Positions 27,754 to 39,900 of a stretch of 64,000 nucleotides of DNA are shown in pieces; position 1 is the first letter of the stretch, and each line of letters begins with the position of its first letter. This stretch comes from Lepraria neglecta. Lineage: Eukaryota > Ascomycota > Lecanoromycetes > Lecanorales > Stereocaulaceae. Position numbers and translations under genes: made by a program. Location of the stretch: positions 4,216,001 to 4,280,000 of the forward strand of contig CM065652.1 of the NCBI GenBank assembly GCA_033220425.1. The letters are read 5' to 3'. The notes below the pieces were generated by a model, which did no database searches, was not told the DNA's origin, and saw only the letters and a program-made list of their open reading frames with translations.

Positions 27754-29138
27754 TTAAGCAACTGCCGTGACCGTGACAGTTGTGTAGGATGTTTGTCTCG
27801 GTGGGCATGCGCCGCACGTGGGGCAAAGTGCAGTGGTTGGGAAACTAGAGACGGCCATTACACCGCCGGGCCCTGAGCTTACAGCTGTGCTGCTGCCTGG
27901 CGCAGAGCCGACTATCGCCCCAGAAGTGGAGGGGCAAGCTGCATCCGACGTAGATTTGTCCTCTATAACCGGCCAACCTCCATCATCGAAAGACAATTTG
28001 TTCCATCCGAAGTCGATGGGGAACGTATCACCGAGCGTACTAGAGGATGCTTTGTGGACCACTGACCGTTCGGTATTAGTATCGGTCAAGAAAAGATAGA
28101 CTGGGAAGTTAGCTTACGATAATGATAATACAGGATGAGGCTACACACCGAGCCATCGTAGTATACACCTTGTCCACCAGGGGCGTAGACGTTGCCATGG
28201 GAGCCGAGGATCTCCGTTCCGCCATTCTCGAGAAGACAACTCTTCTCTTCTTTGTCGACAAATGGTCCCGTTGGTGCGATTGAGCGACAAACCATGACTT
28301 TATACTCTTCTCCAACGGGCACGCCGCGGGTGTCGAGTCCACAACAAGTTCCGGAAGAAAGGAATAGAAAGAAGTGGGTTTTGCCATGGGCAGGCCAGGC
28401 AAATTGAAAACTTCCTTCTATAGGATCTGGCGGCAGAGGAGTTGGGTTTTTGCCCAGGCTATCAGGGCGTTGTGTAGTGTTCCGAACAAGATGCACTGGC
28501 TGTGCACCGGGCATTATGGTCAAGGGATCTTTCATTCGAATCTGATAAAGACCGTCAAAGTAAGAGCCAAAAGAAAGGTAGAACTCGGAGCCCTGGTCCA
28601 CGACTAGTAAGTTGGCGTCGACAAGATTGTAATCAATGCCAAGAAAGTTTGTCGGTGGATCTGTGTTGTGGACTGGAAGGGGCAGGATCCCGTGATCTGT
28701 CCATGTACCTGGCTCCATCGATGGGGAACTGGCCACATGAATCGCTGACGCATTGTTATTCCCAAATGCTGTGGCCTGATAGTAGAGGTAACACATGTCT
28801 TCAACTTTATGAACACCGGGTGCCTGTGAACATGTAAGTCAAAATCCATGGGAAATAGTCCGTTATACAATGTTAGGAAAGGCTATTACCCCCAATTGCG
28901 TCGAACTTGGCAGTGCTCCTCCAGGCTGCGTTGCCCACGGACCGCTGAGAGCTGTTGCAGTGGCGACGGTCACATTTGGATCTGAAGCAAAGCGAAAGTA
29001 TTTCCCATCAGGGCGTCGGACCACAGAAGGATCGTGACTTTGGTTGCAATTGCCCAAGCATGGCCCAGGGCTCGGCCATTGTGCGTTTACGGATACCGCA
29101 AAAAACAGAGCGCTGAGTGGCAAGAATAGCGCAAGCAT
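27754..29138 (-). CDS. secreted GH43-type endo-1,5-alpha-L-arabinanase-like glycosidase
   Basis: Exons 29138-28890, 28823-28118 and 28061-27754 give 420 residues. A signal peptide (MLALFLPLSALFFAVSVNA) is followed by the five-bladed propeller of GH43. The catalytic base Asp lies in QSHDPSVVRRPDGKY, a second Asp in GIDYNLVDANLL, and the acid Glu in PIEGSFQFAW. The WNKLSFDDGGWPVI block closes the domain. The C-terminal ~60 residues are Ser/Thr/Pro-rich with a few cysteines and end in a TVTVTA-type run. It should act outside the cell on pectic arabinan. The two introns are 66 and 56 nt; the second has a TACTAAT branch point. No damage is seen, although the neighbour at 25.6-27.4 kb and the transposon at 29.4 kb are decayed. 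Substrate preference within GH43 is inference. Confidence 0.9.
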
Positions 29139-29408
29139 TGCTAATGACAGGACAAAAGTGCTGGAAATCGGAGCGAGTTGAGCTGCAAAAGAAATTTACA
29201 AAGGACAATGTACATGACCTGGGCTTCCTGGCACTTTATCTCATGGTTCCCTGTCAAACAGTAATGATTCCTTGCCTTGAGCATGTCCAAACAAACTGTA
29301 AGACACGTTGATCACATCAAGATTGTCTGCACCGGTATGACAGTAGAGCGTTGGACTTTGCTGTTTTGGCGGAAGCTGTCCACGATCTTCCACAATATCT
29401 CGCATTTA

Positions 29409-29468
29409 GAAGTATTGACCTATGGCTCGGCAATACCCATGGCTCGGCACGCTAAACCCGATTAGGAA
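29409..29468 (+). repeat. left terminal inverted repeat (60 bp) of the pogo-type element
   Basis: It starts GAAGTATTGACC and matches the reverse complement of 31998-32057 at all 60 positions. Confidence 0.95.
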
Positions 29469-29769
29469 CCATATGCATTTCTCTCCACATTATCTATTAC
29501 TCTATATCTATTACACTAAGCTATACATTGATTTAGAGCTTCAGTGAACGTTACCCTATACCCCCCCAGCCAGGGCGGACCCTTAATTGACCAATTAAAC
29601 TAAAAAGAAGTACAGAAATTGTGATTAATGGCGAAGATAGATAGGGATTTTAACTGTCAATTCGAATTCGATTCACGAGGTGTTGAGAGCTCTCAATCCT
29701 GATTGGCTTACGCCGATAAGTATTAAGGATCTGCGGATATGGCTACATCAGGTTGCTCAAGCTGATTGG

Positions 29770-29881
29770 TCAATCCAACAGCTTGGATGGTTTCCTGATG
29801 TATCTGCCACGGCGGCTGCGTTGGGGAGCTGGTGCCGGCAGGGCGGATACTGCTACTGGAGCTGGTGCTGGAGCTGGTACT

Positions 29882-29933
<52 letters not shown>

Positions 29934-31911
29934 CTGGCGGGGCTGGTGCTGCTAGTAGAGCTGATTTTGCTGGCGGTGCTGTTGCTGGCGGAGCTGCTGC
30001 TAGTACTGGCGGAGCTGCTGGAACTGGTACTGGCGGAGCTGGTGCTGCTGGCGGAGCTAGTGCTGCTGGTGGAGCTGATACTACTGGCGGTACTGATGCT
30101 GGACTGGACAGATCGTGATCGCTAGTACTTGGTATCGTAGGTGGATAGCAGAAATCAATAGACCTCCCTGGCGTCGATTTACGGCCTCTTCTATTGAGCT
30201 CTCTGACAGTCTTTAGCTACCTGGTATTCGCCTTCTTTGCACGTTTTATATCCTCTCTTTCTTACTATAGACGCTGTTTTTCTAAATCGGCTTACTTACG
30301 CTCCGCGAGGAGTTCATCGTTTATAAGAATTGTACTAGGAAAGTAAGCTTGCTTTCTATTAGTTTTGTTCTGTTTCCGCTCATTAAGCTCTTTAAGATAA
30401 TTAGCAGTATAGCAATAAATTTATATATTGGATCGATAATAGGTTGCTGCTTTAGCAATCTTCTGGGTTCTTATATCGAATACCTTGAATATACGGAGCA
30501 GCCTTTCTATAGCAGCATTATCGTAAGGTATATCCGGCTATAGAATGTCGCTGATACTGTGAGTGACGCTATTGATCTAGATTTCTGGTGGTATAGTAGG
30601 GCAGATAGAATAAGCGATTTGGAGGTTACCCTGGATCACTGGGTTTGAAGCATCCTCCTGTGTATTGGCTGTATAGTTAGGAAGCTTCTGGAGCACTTGC
30701 ATTGGCTCAAAAGGAGCTAGACCTGATACCTCCTAGGCCTTTATGATGGTTAAAGTGGTAGCGACTTGCCGACGAGCAAGTATATAGAACTCTAAGAACT
30801 CTGATTTATCGATAGAGTAACTAGCTCCTAGTCTACTTACTCGTTAAATATTCGATTTATAGACATTAGCGAGTGGTACAAAGAAGCCAACATCTAGCGG
30901 CTGTAGAAGATATATACTGTGCGGTGGCAAGCAGAGTACGATAATCCTATTGGCTACAGCGAATTCGATAGCCTTAGTAGTAATATATGATGCATGGCCG
31001 TCAAAGATAAGTATTCGATATTTTTGGCCTAAATCGTTCCTGTATATCTACTTTTGGAAGCACTGTAGCCACTCGAAGCCAATATTATTATCGGTCCATC
31101 CATTTATACTGGTATGTACAGACCATAATGGCTCCATCTTTTCAAGCTAATCAACCCATAAATGTATGACTACTTTGCCTTTAAAGATAATCCAGGGAGG
31201 AAGGACCCGGCCATCCATTGAGATACAATCGATAGTAGTCACCCATTCACGATTGCCAGGTTGAGTCATCGTAGCTTCTTTGTTATGCTTTGAAATAATG
31301 ACTCGCATTTTGGCTATAACTCCCATCATGAAGCCTTTCTCATCCATATTCCATATATCTTGATCCTCAACGTCATACATGCTCCTAGCCTTTTAATATA
31401 TATCGAACCAGTGCTTAATAACTACTGGATTCTCTACCTGACGCTGTACTTTATCGAGAGGAGGAACAAATTTGGTTTTGAATTAAGGGTGTCGAGCAAG
31501 GAATTTGGCTGACCAGTATACTCCGATAGGCTCTATGTCGTTCTTAGCTTCTAGTAGCTCTTTAGCTATACTAACAAGCTGTTAGATCGTTAACGGCCAG
31601 CCCCAGGCCTCCAGTCGCTCAATATAGCTGCAAAGTGCTTTTTCTTCTCCTTCTATTAAACGCTGTCGAAATTTAACTACCTCAGCGTAAGGTATTTTAC
31701 CGTTAACTCAATCGTTCAAGGTGCTTCTAGGTAGCCCATACTACCTTACAACCTTGCTCAGCGAGTCGTTGTTGGTTGGTGATCGAAAATATTAACAAGC
31801 AAGTTGGTATCGGAGTTCTTTGGGAAGCTCTTCTTGCTCGTCAGCTTCGTCTTGAGGGGGGAAGCTTTGCTAGGCCCCGTAACAGGTATCTAGGGGAGTT
31901 CTTTGAGGCAT
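29770..31911 (-). pseudogene. Fot1/pogo-like transposase remnant
   Basis: Read from the ATG at 31911, in order: an N-terminal HTH region with GLPRSTLND and EKALCSYIERLEAWGWPL; then YWSAKFLARHP; the catalytic core with IWNMDEKGFMMG and TTIDCISMDGRVLPPWIIFKGK; then FDGHASYITTKAIEFA (second Asp region) and LCLPPHSIYLLQPLDVG. The tail is rich in Ala-Pro and ends RRGRYIRKPSKLLD before a TGA at 29772-29770. Numerous TAG/TAA codons interrupt it, for example before KARSMYDVEDQD and after LARHP. The enzyme would cut and paste the element at TA sites. It cannot be translated as it stands. The Ala-Pro tail is encoded by a 12 bp minisatellite and looks expanded compared with relatives. Confidence 0.88.
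29856..29944. repeat. 12 bp minisatellite in the transposase tail
   Basis: About seven head-to-tail copies of GGAGCTGGTGCT with few changes; diverged copies continue to about 30110. On the transposase strand it encodes Ala-Pro repeats. Confidence 0.85.
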
Positions 31912-31997
31912 TTGGGAGTACTGGGAGGGTGGTTGGGTAGTTAGGTGGTTTATGTGATAGATAAACAGTTATTGTTGACAAATTCAGAAGATTGCGA

Positions 31998-32057
31998 TTC
32001 CTAATCGGGTTTAGCGTGCCGAGCCATGGGTATTGCCGAGCCATAGGTCAATACTTC
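31998..32057 (-). repeat. right terminal inverted repeat (60 bp) of the pogo-type element
   Basis: Exact inverted copy of 29409-29468; a TA target duplication follows. Confidence 0.95.
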
Positions 32058-32360
32058 TACCTGCTCTAAGCGGTTAGTGTGAGGCTATGCGGACAAGTTT
32101 CATTGACCGAAATGGTGAACTCCACCGCATGGAAAGACTTCGGTGGTTCCCTAACACAGGTACAGTCATTTGGCTGTCCAATCCGATCTTGTAGTTAAGA
32201 GATATTAATAGACAAATTTTTCGAATCTCAGCCAAGCGCTTGGGCGGGTTGGCTTGGCACAGTATTCTAGTAGCATTTAGAACCCTTCCACAACAGGTTA
32301 TCACTTAATTCACCACTGGGCCTTGTCGAGAGGTTCGAATTGGATGTACTAGAGGTCACA

Positions 32361-32783
32361 ATGGACGGACACTGCCAGTGCGGAAACATCGAATTCACAA
32401 CACCCATACCTGCACCGCTAGCGGTCTACATCTGCCATTGCACTCAATGCCGTCATCAATCTTCCTCGGCCTTTGGGATATCTGCAATATTCCCAGCATT
32501 CGAGATCCAGTCTCCTCGTCCAGGCGCGATCGGTATGTTCTCACGTCCAACGGCATTAGGCAAGCAATTGGACTGCCTGTTCTGCACCCAGTGTGGAAGC
32601 AGACTGATACATAAGAATGAAGGCGGAGAGACACTTAGTGTCAAGGGAGGTTGTCTGGATGAGTTATCGTTGAAAGGCGCAATACATATCTGGTGCAAAG
32701 AGGCTATCATAGACATTCCCGCTGGATCGCAAGCGTTTGATGAAGACGCTCCCGAGCATGTACGGAGTATACCAAAGGATTGA
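32361..32783 (+). CDS. GFA/CENP-V domain protein (glutathione-dependent formaldehyde-activating enzyme family)
   Basis: An intronless frame of 140 residues starts at the ATG at 32361. A longer frame begins at a non-ATG codon upstream and is not used. The GFA zinc-binding pattern is complete: CQCGNIEF at the N-terminus, then CHCTQCR, then FCTQCGSRL. The family uses Cys-coordinated zinc; some members bind S-hydroxymethylglutathione, but most fungal paralogues have unknown substrates. The length is typical. The gene lies about 300 bp right of the pogo-type element and appears intact. The general family is secure; the reaction is not. Confidence 0.88.
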   Translation: MDGHCQCGNIEFTTPIPAPLAVYICHCTQCRHQSSSAFGISAIFPAFEIQSPRPGAIGMFSRPTALGKQLDCLFCTQCGSRLIHKNEGGETLSVKGGCLDELSLKGAIHIWCKEAIIDIPAGSQAFDEDAPEHVRSIPKD

Positions 32784-33492
32784 GGTAAGCGTTCGAGATA
32801 CCACAAATATTAAGCGCTAAGATTATTGCGATTTCTTAGGCCTTCTACGACTAGCAATGTCCTTTCTGAGGTCATTAAGTCCTTAGATAGCAACATGTTT
32901 CACACCATACAACCCATATTCGATATCGATTGAGGGTCGCTCTGGAGAAAGGCCCTCCTTTCCTTGTAATCTGACCAACCTCAAACAGGCCATGTCTCGC
33001 CGAATACCGGAAACAAACACCAAAGATCTGTCTCGGGACATGGTACCATCCAGAGCAATCGATGCAATGCGATGTACAAGGTGGCACCTTTCCGTTGGAG
33101 ATTCTGGGTCCTGTCCGAATTACCGAGTGCCGAGGTTGTTTTAGAGTTATCGATAAGCCACCCCGAAATCTTTCTTCTCGAATGTGATGCCTTCCTTAGA
33201 GTAGCCATTAAACACACAATTACATTTGCTCTGTTACCTACCACTCTACTTTAATACTCTGTATCAAGGCTAAAGTTGCTTGGAGTGGCGTGACAAACTG
33301 CGACCCCGCCGGCGAAGGTTCCGCAAATACCCCTTCCGTTCCCCCTTCAATGATTGACTAACACATTCCAGACGATCTGCACCAAGACTCTGACGTATTG
33401 AGCTCCAGGCTTCTCGTCTTCTCTCCACCGTTATTACACTCATCCTTGCAACTACCTAAAACACACAAATCCAGTACAAACACAAATTCAAC
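32784..33492. other. intergenic region upstream of malate synthase
   Basis: No gene recognised. It should contain the malate synthase promoter and a pyrimidine-rich 5' leader (33400-33490). Confidence 0.55.
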
Positions 33493-35377
33493 ATGTCAAA
33501 CATCGATGCTATCATCCAGGGCGTGTCTATCCTTGGCCCCCTCAATGACCGGACCAGCAAGATTTTGAGCAAAGAGGCCACGGCCTTCCTTGCCCTGCTC
33601 CATCGCTCGTTCAATGCCCGGCGCAAAGAGCTACTGCAGCGCCGTGACATCCGCCAGGCTGAGCTCGACAAGGGCGTGCTTCCAGATTTCCTGCCAGAGA
33701 CCAAGCGTATCCGTGAAAGCCCAGCATGGAGAGGTGCTCCACCAGCGCCAGGCTTGGTCGACAGGAGGACTGAGATCACTGGACCCACAGACCGGAAGAT
33801 GGTTGTCAATGCATTGAACTCCAATGTTTGGACGTACATGGCCGATTTTGAAGGTAGGAATTCCTCTGGTGGTTTCAAATTCAAGGCTGATGATTCGTTA
33901 CAGACTCCAGTGCACCAACGTGGGACAACATGGTCAATGGCCAAGTCAACCTTTATGACGCTATCCGGAAGCAGGTCGACTTCAAGCAAGGAGAGAAAGA
34001 GTACAAACTTCGAACAGACAGAAAACTCCCCACCCTGATTGCCCGATCTCGAGGATGGCACATGGTGGAGAAGCACTTCACAGTGGATGGTGAAGCTATA
34101 TCCGCAAGTCTTTTCGACTTTGGCCTCTACTTCTTCCACAACGCAGATGAGCTCGTCCGGACAGGGACAGGACCATACTTCTACCTACCAAAAATGGAGT
34201 CACATCTCGAAGCCCGCTTGTGGAATGACGTGTTCAACTTGGCTCAGGATTACATAGCAATGCCACGTGGAACCATTCGAGGCACCGTCCTGATCGAGAC
34301 CATTGTCGCGGCCTTTGAGATGGAGGAGGTAAGTCGGACAATCAATAAAAATTGGCATCCGCTTACCCCATGTAGATCATATACGAGCTTCGAGATCACA
34401 GCTCTGGATTGAACTGTGGTCGATGGGATTACATCTTCAGCGTGATCAAGAAGTTCCGCCAAAATCCCAACTTCGTCCTGCCAGACCGGTCAGCTGTAAC
34501 AATGACTGTACCATTCATGGATGCATATGTCCAATTGCTCATCCAAACATGCCACAAGCGCGGTGTACACGCCATGGTAAGTAATCGAGCGTTGAGGAGC
34601 ACTCCTGAATGGAAAAATTGCTAAGACGTTGTAGGGTGGTATGGCAGCACAGATACCCATCAAAGATGACAAGGAGGCAAATGACAAAGCTATGGCTGGT
34701 GTCTATGCCGACAAGCTCCGTGAAGTGCGTGCTGGCCACGATGGCACATGGGTTGCTCATCCAGCGCTGGCATCGATTGCAAATGAAGTCTTCAACAAGC
34801 ACATGCCCACGCCGAACCAGCTTTTCGTCTATAGAGAGGAGGTACATGTCACTGCCAACGACCTGCTAAACATGAACATGCCGGGCACCGTCACCGAAGA
34901 AGGCATCCGGAAGAACCTCAACATCGGCCTTGGGTACATGGAGGGCTGGCTCAAGGGAATTGGTTGCGTTCCGATCAATTTTTTGATGGTAAAAGGGTCC
35001 AATCAACCAAATCTGGCAAAGGCTGACCCGGTTATGATATCATAGGAGGACGCTGCGACTGCTGAAGTCAGTCGATCCCAGCTTTGGCAGTGGTGCAAAC
35101 ACGGCACCGTCACAGCCGAGGGCAAGAAAGTCGACAGGGCATACGCGCAGAAGCTGCTCAAAGAGCAAGCAGATGAGCTCTCATCGAAAGCTCCCAAGGG
35201 CAACAAGTACCACCTTGCGGCGCAGTACTTTGCTGGACAAGTCACTGGAGAGGACTATGCAGGCAAGCATCTCCAACATGTTCGACCCAGCCGCTCTTGC
35301 TAATCTGTGTTGTAGACTTCTTGACGACCTTGCTCTACAACGAGATCACATCCGTAGGCCCGGCTGCCAAATTGTAA
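33493..35377 (+). CDS. malate synthase, peroxisomal (glyoxylate cycle)
   Basis: Condenses glyoxylate with acetyl-CoA to malate (EC 2.3.3.9), needed for growth on acetate and fatty acids. Six exons: 33493-33853, 33904-34328, 34376-34576, 34635-34988, 35046-35262 and 35316-35377. They give 539 residues, the normal fungal length. Landmarks are an N-terminal [12 protein letters not shown] region, the family signature [16 protein letters not shown] in exon 3, and [12 protein letters not shown] opening exon 4. The C-terminus AKL is a PTS1 peroxisomal signal. The last intron is GC-AG (donor GCAAGC at 35263), while the others are GT-AG. It is the usual target of acetate induction; I could not assign sites by eye. 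The gene converges with cbp4. Confidence 0.96.
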
Positions 35378-35842
35378 AGATCGTCCAAAGTTGCGAGTAC
35401 TCGAGCCAGGAGCCTTGAGAGCGTTTGAGACTGGGGTTCGAGCTTTCGGCTCTGAATAATACTTAAGACTGTACAAATTGTAAACCTATCGATCTTATGT
35501 AAATAGCATCTTTGCAAGACAATTTCAGTTAAGAGAAATATTGTTTTCCCATGGTCAGTGGAATTCGACCACAATCATGCAAATCGAGAAGATATGCACC
35601 CAGGTTGTAAGGCAATGCGTCCGGCATAAAGGGCTCCATTGTTCACATTTGGTTTTCCTGCTCCAACGCGAACGCGTACTCAAGACTGAGGTAGACGGGC
35701 ACCGAAAAGATCATGCCAGCGTTCTGGAGAGTAAATCCGTCCCCGGGTATCAATGACGTGCTCGAATCGTTTCAAGCAGATATATCATTCTGAAGGTTGT
35801 AGTACACGTCGCTGCAAAACCGCCTGAACGCCGGCCAAGTCA
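35378..35842. other. intergenic region between convergent malate synthase and cbp4
   Basis: Shared 3' region; no gene recognised. Confidence 0.6.
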
Positions 35843-36298
35843 TTACTCCGGGCTTATCGAATGTCTCTTAATCTCATCCCTTCGCTTTTGTATCTCTGCC
35901 GCTATCCTCCGCTGCTCCTCCGCATTATTGACTTTGATGCGAGCTTCATCTTCTGCGGCAGCTGCCCATATCGGCTTGTCTGATTTTGAGTACTCCTTGA
36001 GCTTGTTGACGAAGTTTTCGAAGTCCTGCTGCTTCTGCTCTCTGTTCTCAAGAGATCGTTTCTGCAGTTCTGGGTTGTATCGCTGCTTTTCGTCAACCCT
36101 GGCTTCAGTAGAAGCGTAGATGGAGAACACGTGCCTTGAATAGCTCTTCTTCTGTTGGCGAAACGTAGTAGACCAGGGCTGGACCTCCGATCATCAGTAT
36201 CCCTCCTCTGGGTATGATCAATACGTGTCTATTATTGGAGCGATTGGGCTGTGCTCTTACGAGGCCAGCATCTTGAACCACAATCCTGCTTTCGACAT
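35843..36298 (-). CDS. cbp4: Cbp4, cytochrome bc1 complex assembly factor
   Basis: A small mitochondrial inner-membrane protein needed to mature cytochrome b into complex III. Exons 36298-36261, 36207-36135 and 36082-35843 give 116 residues. The N-terminus (SKAGLWFKMLA) leads to a single membrane helix (GGILMIGGPALVYYV). The family block follows: SPTEEELFKRYNPELQKRSL, then FENFVNKLKEYSKSDKPIW, and a charged helical tail. The second intron is GC-AG (donor GCACGT at 36134, 52 nt), and the block PTEEELFK-RYNPELQ confirms that splice. Length is typical. The gene diverges from the chitin synthase activator with ~690 bp between starts. Confidence 0.85.
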
Positions 36299-36985
36299 GA
36301 TGGCAATTGCACCATAGGATTGTCGTACGTGCGGAAGCAGATCCGGAAGGTCAAGACTCCGAACGACCTTGTAGCGATGGAGGGTATTCGAATTCGCAGC
36401 TCGAGTTGATCACAGAAGGACTCAAGCGGCGATCGGCAGCGCCACAAAGATTCAGCCACACAAATACCCGCAACCTTAACAATGACCGTTGTCTGGGAAC
36501 GGTGATTGGTTCTTCCCCTCGAGACCATATAACCCAGCTCGAACTCCGTGTCCATGTTTCTCGTCGCCTGACCGCGAATTGAATGCTGATCCAAGTAACC
36601 GGCTCTGGCCCCCTTCCACTCGTTTCTCAGGCCCCTGGTGCCTGCGTCTTGCACCTCTTTTCCTGCCCTATGGTTCGAATCTTGACACTACCCCAGTCGT
36701 ACAGGGATTAGACAACGCTCATTTAACGGCTACCATGGCTTGTTGATGCATTTTGCGCCTCCCATCTTTGCCCTACGTTTTGCTTCAGAGGCAATTGCCC
36801 ATCCGTCACTCCTGGTCACACGACTTTAAGAAGACGAGGAACTATTCGCTTTCATCTTACGCCTGGAGCGCAATTCATACCTTCGAATGGGCGAAAGACC
36901 GTTTATTACCATGAGCTAGTATTCATGACCTGCGGGCATTCTAAATGCGACTACCATGAATCATAACTCCTGAAGAACTAGCATT
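36299..36985. other. divergent intergenic region between cbp4 and the chs4-like gene
   Basis: Should contain both promoters. Open frames here are short and unsupported. A GGTTCGAATC box near 36672 was considered as a tRNA B-box and rejected. Confidence 0.55.
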
Positions 36986-39900
36986 ATGGCATACGCTCAA
37001 CAACCACGCTATGGCGGCCCTCAAAGACCCAACTACGAGCACCAGCAAGTCTCATATGCTTCTTCTGCCCAGCCTTACGCCGCCGAGTACGATTATGCCG
37101 ATGGGAATCCAGGCGGTCACTACAATGATGATCCTAGAGGTGGACCTCCACAGCAGTATCTTGATCCTTATAGCCAACAAGGAGGAGAGTATGGGAATAA
37201 CCAGGGAGCATGGCAAGCTGGCATTGCACAACACGCAAATGGCGGGCAATATGGAGGCAGGGGCCAGCAAAGAGGTGGAAGGCAGCCTGCACAACAGCAG
37301 TATTCCAGACCAGTAAAGCCAGGGGGCTACACGCACAGCGACCCTCGCAGTCGGGGACCTCTGCAGTCTAAGTCTAGATTCCCGCCAAGGGGTCAATATC
37401 AGCAACAAGATCAAGGGTATCAGTCCAGTCGCCAGCCTGAGGCACCACGCCACCAGCAGCAGTATCCTCCAGAGCAAGAACCGTGGCCGGCAAATGGTGG
37501 CTATGAATATGACGACCCATCCTATGCGCCTCAGGACAATTGGACACCGACGCAGCAACATTTCCCTGGAGCTTCGGATAACGGAGCAAATGGCTATCAC
37601 GCTCCCCAACAGGATGCCGGGTATCAGCAACAGGAATTCTCAGGCGGATATGATAGGGGGATCTCCCCAGACAAGCGCGGCAATGTCCCAAATGCTCTGA
37701 CTAGCAGACATGAGGCTTCAGCACCTGAATCTGCTAAGGGTCAGTCACAGGGCAGCTCTACGAGATCTAAGAGTTCTCAGCGCTCAAAAGCTGGTGAGTG
37801 ACCCAAATCGTAACAACGAGCGAAACTTGGCGCTTGGGAATTTCAGCTGACAGCTGTATCTAGCTCCGAAACGGATCGTCGAAACCCCAATCTCGCCCGA
37901 CACGGTTGCCTGGGACAATCCATTCCCCACATTTCCTATGAGACCCAAGAAAGGAGCGCATTCGAGCTCTAAAAGTGTCGACGGCTCTTCGGGTGGATCA
38001 AGCATGAAAGATGGGGCCGCTCAAGAGAAGATTCATGACAGCAGGCCACAGACTGCGAGCAGCAAAGGCAGTAGCTACGCCATTCCGCAAAATAGGGATT
38101 TGGAAGAGCCAAATGGATATTCCAGCAATCAGCATGATAGATATTCCGGTAGCCAGTTACGATGGCGTAAGGGCACCGAGCAAAACCGCGACGTAACACA
38201 AGCAAGGCCGAGTACCAGCGGGAATGGCCATAGTGGAGGCCGTATTGATCAGCTCAAGCCACCACCAGTGAACGGTCGACACTCAGAAGACAATAGGACA
38301 AGGCCGTCATTTCGCAATGATTCGGTGATTGACTCGGGCTACGGGCGAAGCAGAACGATGCCGACAGCGATCTCAGAAGGCGTTGCGAAGTATGGCTATC
38401 AGCCAAGTCAACCGGATCAATCGGCTTGGCAGGAACCTGGTCCAGTCGCTGGCTATTACGGCCCCGAAGACAGAGAGTATTTGCCAGCGAGTCCTGTGGA
38501 TGGTCCTCAACAAAGGCCGCATGGCCAAACAAGAGCGCAATCTGATGAACACAGACCCTACGGCCATGCAGCGATTCCGACCCCACCAGCTCAGAAGACA
38601 AACCCCCCTCAGCCACACGCTCCACATGGCAGCCTTGGGGATTTCTATGACGACTACTACAACGCGGGGCAACAGGATCACCAGCCTTATTTGCAAGATC
38701 AGGGAAATAAGCACCGCTCTCCTGTTGATGAGGATATGCCAAACTTTGATTTTGTAGCTGACCCAGGCGCTATCCATAGACGTGGCATGACGATTGACGA
38801 CCACCTAAAGCCGCAACAGAAATCGCAAGAATACCCACGAATGCCAACGCCACCTCGACAGGACGAGCGCAGAGATATGAGGAACGATTCGAACTACAAA
38901 AGCCAATTTCCACCCCGAAGTAAATCGCAGCCGAACCTGAAAGACAGACGATCGCCGAGAGAAGAAAACTTTGATTTCGGTGTACCTGGAACTCCCGGTC
39001 GACCACCTGCGACTGCTCCCGCTGCAGGCGGATACGAGGGTGAAAACAATCCTGCGATGGGGTATCCAAACGATAGACCGCAGAGAAGGGATCGACCACC
39101 AATGGGCCGTGACCCTAAGGGCCCCATGCCAGTCGCAAGATATGGCCCCGAAAACCGAAACGGACCCAACTATCCACCTCCCAGGACAGGGCTGCCTCCC
39201 ATACCCCACCAGGGCAACGCTCCAACCGATCGATACCGCTCACCGCCGCTGCAAGACGGACGCTCACGAAGGGCCCCTATGAGACCACCAGGCGGCGGAC
39301 CTTCTCCAGTCGATCGAAACATGGCAAACGGTCCGCCTCCAATGGGTTATCAGAATGGTGCACCACCTGATCGATTTCGTTCACCGCCTATACAAGATGG
39401 TCGCTCTCGCGGAGGTCAGATGAGACCACCCGATGGAAGACCATCTCCTACCAATCGAACAGGACCCGCTTCACCTCCATTTCGTACACCTTCGAACCCC
39501 GATGCATTACCATCTCACCCTGCCCCATTCCGTCCAGGTTTAATAGAAGACTCTCCAGTCAATCAAGCCACAAAACCGCCTCCAGTCAGGCAGTACAACG
39601 CAGCTCCTTCACCGATGCAAGAGTCTAATCCAACACGAAAAGGCTCTTCACACTCCACTGATAACAAACGAGAGTCTGTTCCGGTCACTCATCAGGAGCT
39701 CGAACAGCTCCGACAAGCTACGGCAAGGAAACCCGATGACATGGCAACTCAACTTACTTTGGCCAAGAAATTGGTCGAAGCAGCTTCTGTTCTAGTTGAC
39801 GAGCGCGCTGATCCAAGAACCAAAAGCAAGAGCCGCGAGAAGTACAACGCGGAAGCCTACAAGATTGTGAAGAAGCTCTCGGGAAATGGTTACACAGAAG

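Larger units (their letters stand above)
29409..32057 (-). mobile_element. Fot1/pogo-type (Tc1/mariner superfamily) DNA transposon, degenerate
   Basis: A 2649 bp element with perfect 60 bp terminal inverted repeats is flanked by TA on both sides (29407-29408 and 32058-32059). Inside on the minus strand lies a transposase with the DDE-superfamily core. The reading frame is broken by many stops, mostly at positions where CAA, CAG or TGG would be expected. The terminal repeats carry an internal duplication of TGGCTCGGCA. Confidence 0.93.

Noticed and set aside
29753-30118. Gly/Ala-rich plus-strand frame and a Leu/Glu-rich one
   Set aside because: Frames through the 12 bp minisatellite of the transposase tail; the real coding strand is the minus strand.
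33456-34139. 227-codon minus-strand frame over malate synthase
   Set aside because: Antisense shadow of well-supported malate synthase exons.
36664-36690. GGTTCGAATC resembling a tRNA B box
   Set aside because: No A box or cloverleaf arms at the right distance on either strand.
37052-37630. 192-codon minus-strand frame over the Chs4-like gene
   Set aside because: Shadow of the repetitive Gln/Gly/Tyr-rich coding sequence; no domain.
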